A DNA stretch of 13,554 nucleotides, taken from the NCBI GenBank assembly GCA_002338255.1, contig DDHX01000007.1, positions 423 to 13,976 of the forward strand, written 5' to 3'. The notes beneath the pieces are model-generated. The model was not told the DNA's origin, made no database searches, and was given only the letters and a program-made list of their open reading frames with translations. The stretch is from Ruminococcaceae bacterium UBA1865. GTDB taxonomy: Bacteria > Bacillota > Clostridia > Oscillospirales > Acutalibacteraceae. The position numbers were made by a program, and so were the translations under genes. Shown one piece after another: positions 7,492-13,554 of this stretch (its first letter is position 1; every line of letters starts with the position of its first letter).

Positions 7492-8340
7492 TTATGCTTT
7501 ATTTAAAAGCGGTTCGAGTGCCGCAACACACTCGTCTATATTCAGCACACAGTCCGGCAAATCAAATCCGCCGGCTTTCAGCCGATAAATCAGCTCGGTG
7601 GCCTGCGGCACATCCAGCTGATGCTGCTTCAGCAGTTCTACCTGCGAAAATACCTCTCTGGGCGAACCTTCGGTCAGAATGCCGCCGTTGTCCATCACGA
7701 TAATACGGTCGGCCTCAACAGCCTCGTCCATATAATGCGTAATTAAAACAATCGTAATTCCTTTTTCCTCATTCAACCTGTGAATCGTGTCAAGGACTTC
7801 CGTGCGGCCGCGCGGGTCAAGCATTGCGGTAGGCTCGTCCAGTACAATACAGTCCGGCTGCATGGCAATGATGCCCGCAATGGCGATACGCTGTTTTTGC
7901 CCGCCGGAAAGCTTGTACGGCGCATTCAGGCGGTAATCGTACATCTCGACCGCTTTTAACGCGTCGTCAACCCTTTGGCGGATTTCCGCGGACGGCACGC
8001 CCAGATTTTCGGGACCGAACGCCACATCCTCCTCGACCACGCTCGCTACAAGCTGGTTATCTGGGTTTTGCAGCACAAGGCCGACACGGCGGCGTATCTC
8101 GTAAAGAACGCTTTCGTCGAGCGTGTCCATATGATCCACATACACCTTACCGCCGCTCGGCAGCAGCATGGCGTTGAATGTTTTTGCAATGGTGGATTTT
8201 CCGGAGCCGTTATGTCCCAAAAGCGCTACGAACTCTCCCTTTTTAATGCTGAGCGTAACACCGGAAAGCACCTCGTGCTGCTCTTCGGTCTCCGGTTCAT
8301 CATAGCTAAAGGATATATTGTCTGCTTTAATATAATCCAT
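7492..8340 (-). CDS. ecfA1: Energy-coupling factor transporter ATPase EcfA1
   Basis: The second ATPase of the ECF module and the first gene of ecfA1-ecfA2-ecfT-truA. The 282-aa protein has Walker [10 protein letters not shown] (42-50), Q-loop Q91 followed by NPDNQ, signature LSGGQ (144-148), Walker B CIVLDE (164-169) with [10 protein letters not shown], and switch His202. GHNGSGKST and TAMLDP separate EcfA1 from EcfA2. The ATG has a weak TAGGT sequence upstream. It lies 46 nt after the methyltransferase stop with no clear terminator or promoter between, so readthrough from glmM is likely. The module should serve several vitamin S subunits encoded elsewhere. Confidence 0.95.
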   Translation of the reverse strand: MDYIKADNISFSYDEPETEEQHEVLSGVTLSIKKGEFVALLGHNGSGKSTIAKTFNAMLLPSGGKVYVDHMDTLDESVLYEIRRRVGLVLQNPDNQLVASVVEEDVAFGPENLGVPSAEIRQRVDDALKAVEMYDYRLNAPYKLSGGQKQRIAIAGIIAMQPDCIVLDEPTAMLDPRGRTEVLDTIHRLNEEKGITIVLITHYMDEAVEADRIIVMDNGGILTEGSPREVFSQVELLKQHQLDVPQATELIYRLKAGGFDLPDCVLNIDECVAALEPLLNKA

Positions 8341-8386
8341 TTCTGTACCTACCTGTTTATTGTTTAGGATACTAATTCCTGTTTAA

Positions 8387-9247
8387 TCAGCTCTCCCAAA
8401 TCGCGGTGCTGCCGCAGGGCAAAACAAGGCCGCTTTGGGTAACCGGCAGCCCGATTTCACTGGAGGAAACCACACCGCCGAATTTTTTTTGAATGAGTAT
8501 GTTCAAAAGATACTCCATGACTGCCGGGGACAAGCCCGTGGTGTACGAATTTAAAATAAAGAACAACGGATTTTCGGAAAGAATCGGCACACACATTTCA
8601 ACCAACGGGTAAAGCTGTTCCTCTAATTTCCAGATTTCGCCGTTCGGGCCGCGGCCATACGACGGTGGATCCATGATAATCCCATCATAGGTGTTTCCGC
8701 GGCGCTGTTCGCGCTGCACAAACTTAATGCAGTCGTCCACCAGCCAGCGCACCGGCCGGTCGCCAAGGTTTGACGCGGCGGCGTTTTCTTTCGCCCACGC
8801 AACCATCCCTTTAGAGGCATCCACATGGCAAACTTCCGCGCCCGCCTTTAAACAGGCAAGGGTTGCCGCGCCGGTGTAGCCGAACAGGTTCAGCACTTTC
8901 ACAGGCCTTCCGCTTGCCTGAATCTTTTTCATGGCAAAATCCCAGTTGACAGCCTGTTCGGGGAAAATACCCGTATGCTTAAACCCCATTGTTTTGAGCT
9001 GAAAAGTCAGCTCGCCATAGTTGATTTTCCACATCGACGGCACTTTTTTCAGTTCCTGCCAGCTGCCGCCGCCCGTCTGGGAGCGCAGGTAACGTGCGTT
9101 GGCTTCGCGCCACATCGGGTTGTTTTTAGGCGTATCCCAGATAATCTGCGGGTCCGGGCGGATGAGAATCACATTCCCCCAGCGCTCCAGCCTTTCCCCC
9201 GCAGAAGTATCGATCAGTTCATAGTCCTTCCAGTTTGCAGTTCTCAA
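8387..9247 (-). CDS. RlmI-like class I SAM-dependent methyltransferase
   Basis: A 286-aa Rossmann-fold methyltransferase. Motif I is VLNLFGYTGAATL (118-130), the acidic end of strand beta-2 is HVDAS (141-145), DD at 171-172 should contact the adenine, and motif IV is MDPPSYGRG (192-200). This arrangement is that of the RlmI/RlmK-type rRNA methyltransferases (Methyltrans_SAM family). The usual N-terminal PUA RNA-binding domain is absent. Residues 1-115 contain instead a short beta-rich segment (WGNVILIRPDPQIIW) of the compact family. The DPPS motif favours a base target in RNA, but the substrate is not determinable. The start is TTG at 9245-9247, supported by AAGAGG 7 nt upstream and by lack of an ATG nearby. 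It follows glmM by 74 nt. Confidence 0.85.
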   Translation of the reverse strand: MRTANWKDYELIDTSAGERLERWGNVILIRPDPQIIWDTPKNNPMWREANARYLRSQTGGGSWQELKKVPSMWKINYGELTFQLKTMGFKHTGIFPEQAVNWDFAMKKIQASGRPVKVLNLFGYTGAATLACLKAGAEVCHVDASKGMVAWAKENAAASNLGDRPVRWLVDDCIKFVQREQRRGNTYDGIIMDPPSYGRGPNGEIWKLEEQLYPLVEMCVPILSENPLFFILNSYTTGLSPAVMEYLLNILIQKKFGGVVSSSEIGLPVTQSGLVLPCGSTAIWES

Positions 9248-9254
9248 AATTTTA

Positions 9255-9267
9255 CCTCTTACCTCTT
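9255..9267 (-). promoter_or_regulatory. Tandem ribosome binding site for the TTG-start methyltransferase
   Basis: The minus strand reads AAGAGGTAAGAGG: two SD-like AAGAGG copies 7 nt apart. The nearer one (9255-9260) is 7 nt from the TTG start, a good distance; the second is too far to be used directly. This pairing decides the TTG start. Confidence 0.6.
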
Positions 9268-9312
9268 TATAAATGAAGAATAAACCATCAACATTTTATG
9301 AATAGTATAAAA

Positions 9313-9333
9313 ATTGCAGGCTTATGACAGCCT
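9313..9333 (-). terminator. Weak candidate terminator hairpin at the end of glmM
   Basis: On the minus strand, AGGCT-GTCATA-AGCCT (9318-9333) is a 5-bp stem that spans the glmM stop and is followed by GCAATTTTT. The stem is short and two bases separate it from the T-run, so only partial termination is plausible. Confidence 0.25.
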
Positions 9334-10671
9334 CTCCCTCACGACATCGGCGACAGAGTTCGCAAGTACGCTGATATATTCCGTATCTTCGCCCTCTATC
9401 ATAACGCGGAGCAAAGGCTCCGTACCGGACGGACGTACAAGGACGCGGCCCTTCCCGGCTAATTTCAGCTTTGCCTTTTCAATTGCTTCCTTGACTTTGT
9501 CATCGGTGTAGAAGCGCAGCTTCCCTTCGGCACTGACATCCACATTGACCATCACCTGCGGGTAACGTGTCATCAGCGTTGCAAGGCTGGACAGCTTTGC
9601 CCCCCTGCGGTGCACAATGCTCATCAGCTGTGCTGCGGTCAGCTCGCCGTCGCCGGTGGTTGCGAAGTCGAGAAAAATAATATGCCCGCTCTGCTCACCG
9701 CCGAAGTTATAGCCCTCAAGCAGCATTTCTTCCAGCACATAGCGGTCACCGACCTTGGTGGCGGCGAATTTAATCCCGTTATCTTCACAGAAACGGTTAA
9801 AGCCCATATTGGTCATGATGGTACCGACCGCGGCATTCTTGTTGAGCTTGCCGCGGCTCTTCATATCAGCCGCGCAGATTGCCATCAGGAAGTCGCCGTC
9901 GACCAGCTGGCCTTTTTCGTCAACCGCAAGACAGCGGTCCGCATCGCCGTCGAATGCAATACCCGCATCCAGTTTATTCTCTTTTACAAAGGACATCAGG
10001 TTCTCCATATGAGTGGAACCACAGTTGTCGTTCACGTTCACACCGTTCGGATTATCTGACAACATGTGGCAGGTGGCGCCCAATTCCGTAAACAGCTTTT
10101 CTGCTGTGCGGCAGGCCGCGCCGTTGGCGCAGTCGATTCCGATATTCATACCGTCAAGCGAAAAGGCAACGGTACTTTTGATATGGTCGACATAATCACG
10201 CACGGTATTTTGTGCGCTGGACACACTTCCCACGTCACCGCCGGTCGGGCAGGATGGTTTTTGCGCGTGGTCAAGCACGATTGCTTCAATTTGCTCCTCG
10301 AGCGCGTCCGGCAGCTTATAGCCGTCGCCGCTGAATATTTTAATGCCGTTAAACTCGCAGGGATTATGGCTCGCGGTCAGCATAACGCCCGCGTCAGCCT
10401 TGTATTTTCCGACCAGATAGGCGACTGCAGGGGTAGGCACAACGCCAAGCTGAACCACGTTCGCACCGACCGAGCAGAGGCCCGCCGTCAAAGCGTTTTC
10501 AAGCATATCGGAGGAAATTCGCGTATCCTTTCCGATCAGGATTTTGGGGTGGCGGTGGTTGCTGTCTGTCAGCACCATGGCTGCCGCGCGGCCGATATTC
10601 ATTGCCATTTCGCAGGTCAACTCGCTGTTTGCAATTCCTCTGACTCCGTCTGTTCCAAAAAGTCTTCCCAT
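9322..10671 (-). CDS. glmM: Phosphoglucosamine mutase GlmM
   Basis: GlmM interconverts glucosamine-6-phosphate and glucosamine-1-phosphate, feeding UDP-GlcNAc for peptidoglycan and teichoic acids. The 449-aa protein has the normal length and all four alpha-D-phosphohexomutase landmarks: the N-terminal MGRLFGTDGVRG, the phosphoserine loop TASHNP with catalytic Ser101, the metal loop DGDADR (241-246), the sugar-binding GEQSGH (325-330) and the phosphate-binding RPSGTEP (413-419). The ATG at 10671 is chosen because the family begins MGRLFGTDG. A TTG 12 nt upstream is in frame but abuts the AGGAG sequence, leaving no spacer. The AGGAG to ATG distance is 12 nt, slightly long. A -10-like TATAAT lies upstream at 10703-10708. 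Confidence 0.97.
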   Translation of the reverse strand: MGRLFGTDGVRGIANSELTCEMAMNIGRAAAMVLTDSNHRHPKILIGKDTRISSDMLENALTAGLCSVGANVVQLGVVPTPAVAYLVGKYKADAGVMLTASHNPCEFNGIKIFSGDGYKLPDALEEQIEAIVLDHAQKPSCPTGGDVGSVSSAQNTVRDYVDHIKSTVAFSLDGMNIGIDCANGAACRTAEKLFTELGATCHMLSDNPNGVNVNDNCGSTHMENLMSFVKENKLDAGIAFDGDADRCLAVDEKGQLVDGDFLMAICAADMKSRGKLNKNAAVGTIMTNMGFNRFCEDNGIKFAATKVGDRYVLEEMLLEGYNFGGEQSGHIIFLDFATTGDGELTAAQLMSIVHRRGAKLSSLATLMTRYPQVMVNVDVSAEGKLRFYTDDKVKEAIEKAKLKLAGKGRVLVRPSGTEPLLRVMIEGEDTEYISVLANSVADVVRERLS

Positions 10672-10702
10672 AAATATGAACAACTCCTAATATTATTTTT
10701 AT

Positions 10703-10708
10703 ATTATA
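10703..10708 (-). promoter_or_regulatory. Candidate -10 box of a glmM promoter
   Basis: TATAAT matches the sigma-A -10 consensus and sits 31 nt before the glmM ATG, giving a leader of about 25 nt that includes AGGAG. No good -35 is present (TTTTTA at 16 nt), and the region is AT-rich, so this is tentative. Confidence 0.35.
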
Positions 10709-11399
10709 CTAAAATAGCGTTGATTAAAAACGCTAACCCGACTACAGGGATAATGGACCAAATCACTTTTTGTGCTGTCAAATACCGATTGCTTGGCTGA
10801 GGGTCTTCCACCCCCATCATGTATCGCAGCATTAAAAAGATTGCAAGCGGGAACATGCTATGCAATATCGCAATCAGAAATAAAAACATCGCAAGGGCCA
10901 GAAGAGGCGGGTTGCCCCGAATCGCGTCGTATTGATGCAGTGCTATGCGAGTTATCTCAATTGCTGTGGGCGTGTCACCACTGGGATCATCAAATATCGG
11001 CTCACCGTTCTTATTAAATAGATGTCCATGAAGCAGATTTCCGTCAAACAGTTCTTTGCCGTTCTCATTCGTAATATGAATAGGGTAATTTGTGTTGGAA
11101 TCATAAACAGAAGAGCCTAACGTAACAAGATAAGTCTTTTTTTCATAGCCCTCCATCTGGTATGTAATCGAGGTCACGCCGCCTTTAGGACCGGAAACTG
11201 AGATATTCGTTTTACTCTCGTTCAATAAACCAATATAAAACGCAGTGCCGTTCTCAACAGATTTAGTGAAAAAGGATCCGCCAAACCGCATCCCTACGGA
11301 GAAAAAGAAGATAAAATAAAACACAAAAAAGATTGCAACAACAACACCTGCAATCGCGGACTGCTTTTTATGCAGACGGACAAAATCTCTGAGGTTCAT
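10704..11399 (-). CDS. Membrane protein of unknown function
   Basis: A 231-aa protein I do not recognise. A basic N-terminus (LRDFVRLHKKQ) precedes a transmembrane helix at about 14-35. A polar domain of about 125 residues (38-162) follows, probably outside the cell, with a beta-type composition and motifs such as SVSGPKGGVTSITYQMEG. After it come a long hydrophobic stretch at 164-193, possibly one long helix or a hairpin, and a final helix at 211-231 that ends the protein. No Cys pairs, catalytic motif or lipobox are visible. The ATG at 11399 is chosen because AAAGGGG lies 9 nt upstream. An upstream in-frame TTG overlaps the ruvB stop and has no such site. It follows ruvB by 26 nt, so it is likely cotranscribed, and a hairpin lies in its last codons. 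Base composition looks more AT-rich than ruvB or glmM by eye. Confidence 0.75.
   Translation of the reverse strand: MNLRDFVRLHKKQSAIAGVVVAIFFVFYFIFFFSVGMRFGGSFFTKSVENGTAFYIGLLNESKTNISVSGPKGGVTSITYQMEGYEKKTYLVTLGSSVYDSNTNYPIHITNENGKELFDGNLLHGHLFNKNGEPIFDDPSGDTPTAIEITRIALHQYDAIRGNPPLLALAMFLFLIAILHSMFPLAIFLMLRYMMGVEDPQPSNRYLTAQKVIWSIIPVVGLAFLINAILV
10711..10735 (-). terminator. Candidate intrinsic terminator inside the 3' end of the unknown membrane gene
   Basis: On the minus strand, TAGCGTT-TTTAATC-AACGCTA is a perfect 7-bp stem with a 7-nt loop, followed directly by TTTT. It covers the last codons of the gene. The stem has only three G-C pairs and the T-run is short, so termination may be partial. 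The glmM -10-like box starts just downstream. Confidence 0.4.
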
Positions 11400-11408
11400 T
11401 ATTTTATT

Positions 11409-11415
11409 CCCCTTT
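11409..11415 (-). promoter_or_regulatory. Ribosome binding site deciding the start of the unknown membrane protein
   Basis: AAAGGGG lies 9 nt upstream of the ATG at 11397-11399, within the 26-nt gap after ruvB. It argues for the 231-aa form over the 241-aa form that would begin at a TTG. Confidence 0.65.
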
Positions 11416-11425
11416 CGCCATCGAA

Positions 11426-12478
11426 TCAAAACAATTTTTGCTGATTGCTTTCTTCCGTGTTCGGCGGGGTCAGGCCCAAGTGCAGGTAGGCGGCGCGGGT
11501 CGCACAGCGCCCGCGCGGGGTGCGGCTCAAAAAGCCGATTTGCATCAGGAACGGTTCATAGATATCCTCAAGAGTCACGGCTTCTTCACCGATTGCGGCA
11601 GCGAGCGTTTCAAGCCCTACCGGGCCGCCGTTATAAAAATTAATCAGTGTTTTCAACATTCTGCGGTCATTCGCGTCAAGGCCGGTTTCGTCAATTTCAA
11701 GCCGGTCGAGGCCGATTTTAGCGGATTGATAAGTGATAACGCCATCGCTGATAACCTGCGCAAAATCGCGCACACGCTTCAGCAGACGGTTGGCGATACG
11801 CGGAGTGCCGCGCGAACGCGAAGCAATTTCCAGCGCGCCGTCCGCTTCAATGTCGATATCAAGTATTCTCGCACTGCGGGTGACAATCTGAGCAAGCTCC
11901 TGTGGGGAGTACATCTCAAGCCGGAGCACGACGCCGAAACGGTCGCGTAAAGGAGCGCTGAGCTGCCCCGCGCGGGTGGTTGCACCGACCAGTGTGAACC
12001 TTGGCAGTGGCAGGTGATAGGAAGCGGCCATTTGCCCTTTGCCTGTGATAATATCGAGCGCGAAGTCTTCCATCGCGGGGTAAAGAATTTCTTCCACACT
12101 GCGCGACAGACGGTGTATCTCGTCAATGAACAGTACGTCGCCCGGGTTCAGGTTGGTCAGCAGTGCCGCCAGATCACCCGGCTTTTCAATCGCAGGGCCG
12201 GAGGTGATACGCAGATTGACATTCAGCTCATTTGCAATAATGCCCGCAAGGGTTGTTTTGCCAAGCCCCGGGGGGCCGTAGAGCAGCACATGGTCGAGTG
12301 ACTCCTTACGCAGCTTTGCCGCCTCAATAAAAACAGAAAGGTTTTCCTTGACCTTATCCTGCCCAATATATTCCGAAAGCACCTTCGGGCGCAGTGGATT
12401 TTCGACCTCCGAGTCCTCCGGAACATACTCCGGAGCGACCACGCGGTTTTCAAAATCATAGTCATTTTCATAGTCCAT
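11426..12478 (-). CDS. ruvB: Holliday junction branch migration ATPase RuvB
   Basis: RuvB is the hexameric motor that drives branch migration of Holliday junctions held by RuvA, during recombinational repair. The 350-aa protein has Walker A GPPGLGKT (68-75), Walker B LFIDE (116-120), sensor-1 GATTR (165-169), the arginine-finger segment PLRDRFG (~176-182) and a C-terminal winged helix with [15 protein letters not shown] and the DNA-contacting SRTPRGR. Length is slightly above the usual 330-345 because of an acidic N-terminal extension of about 25 residues and a short tail. The tail ends in QQKLF, which resembles a sliding-clamp-binding peptide. The ATG has GGTGG 9 nt upstream. It follows ruvA by 52 nt. 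Confidence 0.98.
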   Translation of the reverse strand: MDYENDYDFENRVVAPEYVPEDSEVENPLRPKVLSEYIGQDKVKENLSVFIEAAKLRKESLDHVLLYGPPGLGKTTLAGIIANELNVNLRITSGPAIEKPGDLAALLTNLNPGDVLFIDEIHRLSRSVEEILYPAMEDFALDIITGKGQMAASYHLPLPRFTLVGATTRAGQLSAPLRDRFGVVLRLEMYSPQELAQIVTRSARILDIDIEADGALEIASRSRGTPRIANRLLKRVRDFAQVISDGVITYQSAKIGLDRLEIDETGLDANDRRMLKTLINFYNGGPVGLETLAAAIGEEAVTLEDIYEPFLMQIGFLSRTPRGRCATRAAYLHLGLTPPNTEESNQQKLF

Positions 12479-12530
12479 CTATATTCACCACCATTTTATT
12501 TAACCCAAATTTACAGTATGAACAAATTCT

Positions 12531-13133
12531 TTATTTCAAAGGGCCGCCCATGGATTTAAGCGAAAGCCGGATCAGTTCCTCAACCGGCAGCGTACTGTCA
12601 AACCGGGCCACAAGCGCGGCGGCGTCCGTCGGCGAATAGCCGAGCACAGTCAGCGCGTTTACCGCCGCACCGGCGTTTGTTGAGGCGGAAACAATTCCCG
12701 CGGTTGCAAACCCCGCAGCGCTGGTTTCCATTCCCTTTACCTTATCCCTCAATTCAAGCGTAATGCGCTGCGCAAGTTTGCTGCCCACGCCGCTCGCTCT
12801 TGTAAGGGTTTTGCTGTCGCCGGTTGCCACCGCCATAGCCACCTGCTCCGGCGCCAATTCAGAAAGAATTGCAAGGCCGACCTTGGGGCCGACGCCGCTG
12901 ACGCCCGTGAGCATTTTATAGCAGTTGAGCTCGCTCATGGTCGCAAATCCGAATAAATCAAGCGCATCCTCACGCACATTAAGGTGTGTGTAAAGTGTGA
13001 CCTGTTCGCCAATTTGTGGCAACGCGCGCTGTGTGCTGAGCGTTGTAAAGCATTTAAAGCCCACGCCGCCGCATTCCACCACGGCAAAAGCCGGTTCCGT
13101 ATGTGTTAAAATTCCTTTTACACTATAAAACAT
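12531..13133 (-). CDS. ruvA: Holliday junction branch migration protein RuvA
   Basis: RuvA binds four-way DNA junctions as a tetramer and loads RuvB on opposite arms. The 200-aa protein has the N-terminal OB-fold domain (MFYSVKGILTHTEPAFAVVE, ending near LFGFAT), two helix-hairpin-helix motifs centred on LTGVSGVGPKVG (75-86) and ASGVGSKLAQRI (113-124), a flexible Ala/Gly/Ser-rich linker (~137-155), and domain III (~156-198) that contacts RuvB, with the typical ALTVLGYSPTDA. The ATG has GGGAG 8 nt upstream. It starts 34 nt after the ruvC stop, in the ruvC-ruvA-ruvB order common in Clostridia. Confidence 0.98.
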   Translation of the reverse strand: MFYSVKGILTHTEPAFAVVECGGVGFKCFTTLSTQRALPQIGEQVTLYTHLNVREDALDLFGFATMSELNCYKMLTGVSGVGPKVGLAILSELAPEQVAMAVATGDSKTLTRASGVGSKLAQRITLELRDKVKGMETSAAGFATAGIVSASTNAGAAVNALTVLGYSPTDAAALVARFDSTLPVEELIRLSLKSMGGPLK

Positions 13134-13167
13134 CTTGTCGCTCCCGCATCCAATTTATTATTTGTAC

Positions 13168-13554
13168 TTAATGACTGATTAATCTGCGCCGAAAAGCGGA
13201 GCCTGCCGCCTGCCCGTGGCAAATTGCCATCGCGAGCGCATCGGCAGTATCGTCGGGTTTCGGCACTTCTTTTAAGCACAGCAGCCTGCGCGTCATCTCC
13301 ATGACCTGTGGCTTGTGTGCCTGACCATAGCCAGTAACCGCCATTTTGACCTGAAGCGGCGTATACTCAAATATCTCAAGTCCCGCTTTCTGTGCAGCCA
13401 AAAGGATCACTCCTCTGGCCTCGGCCACGCCGATTGCCGTTTTTTGGTTGTTTTGAAAAAATAACTTTTCAATGGACACCGCATCCGGCTTGTAATGTTC
13501 CATCACTGTGGTTAACGAATCATAGATAATCTCAAGCCTGCGGTTAAAGTCATC
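13168..13554 (-). CDS. ruvC: Crossover junction endodeoxyribonuclease RuvC (5' end outside window)
   Basis: RuvC is the dimeric RNase H-fold nuclease that resolves Holliday junctions by paired nicks. The visible 128 codons run in frame to the window edge, so about 35-40 N-terminal residues are missing, including the first catalytic Asp. The frame continues beyond the internal Met near 13503 with family-like sequence (RRLEIIYDSL). The second catalytic acid is the Glu of SIEKLFF, which is followed by the NQKTAIGVAEARG segment. The last two acids are in DDTADALAMAICH. Stop is TAA at 13168-13170. It is the first visible gene of the ruvCAB group. Confidence 0.96.
   Translation of the reverse strand, partial: DDFNRRLEIIYDSLTTVMEHYKPDAVSIEKLFFQNNQKTAIGVAEARGVILLAAQKAGLEIFEYTPLQVKMAVTGYGQAHKPQVMEMTRRLLCLKEVPKPDDTADALAMAICHGQAAGSAFRRRLISH

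Noticed and set aside
10066..10800. Long open frame of 244 codons on the plus strand, antisense to glmM; similar long plus-strand frames lie at 3980-4576 and 11438-11950
   Set aside because: All overlap well-identified minus-strand genes, show no recognisable protein features and lack good ribosome binding sites. They are the open antisense frames expected opposite strongly biased coding sequence.
1..13554. Mobile elements, CRISPR arrays, toxin-antitoxin pairs, phage or defence genes
   Set aside because: No transposase or integrase motif, direct-repeat array, att-like duplication at the tRNAs, or small paired genes were seen. Genes are tightly packed on one strand with conserved core identities.

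Overview
The window reads as a chromosomal core-gene segment from a Gram-positive Clostridia-type bacterium, most like the Oscillospiraceae/Ruminococcaceae. The evidence is the ClpE-type zinc-finger unfoldase, the group II ECF module in the order ecfA1-ecfA2-ecfT-truA, ruvC-ruvA-ruvB in that order, a DUF5711-like protein, strong AGGAGG-type ribosome binding sites and sigma-A-type promoters. Genus cannot be told from this sequence alone. Every supported gene lies on the minus strand, so transcription runs from the right edge to the left edge.

In transcription order, the right end (about 11.4-13.55 kb) holds ruvC (5' end cut by the window), ruvA and ruvB, the complete Holliday-junction processing set. 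A small membrane protein of unknown function follows (10704-11399). A hairpin with a short T-run and a -10-like box then suggest a possible transcription boundary before glmM (UDP-GlcNAc precursor synthesis). Next come an RlmI-like SAM-dependent methyltransferase, the ECF vitamin-transporter core (ecfA1, ecfA2, ecfT; no substrate-binding S subunit here), truA (tRNA pseudouridine synthase), and a membrane-anchored, probably beta-propeller DUF5711-like protein joined to truA by an ATGA overlap.

A 76-bp gap at 3706-3781 carries a candidate extended -10 promoter with a perfect palindrome in its spacer. It would drive cvpA (membrane protein), pgsA (phosphatidylglycerophosphate synthase) and a ClpE-like AAA+ unfoldase. 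At the left end a near-consensus extended -10 promoter drives tRNA-Gly(UCC) and tRNA-Arg(UCU); the latter is cut by the window edge.

Most of the segment is housekeeping: recombination, cell-wall precursor supply, RNA modification, vitamin uptake, phospholipid synthesis and protein quality control. I see no mobile element, CRISPR array, prophage, defence island or biosynthetic cluster. The points most worth a second look are the two poorly characterised membrane proteins, the palindrome inside the cvpA promoter, the zinc-finger/charged-linker front end of the Clp ATPase, and a sliding-clamp-like motif at the extreme C-terminus of RuvB.
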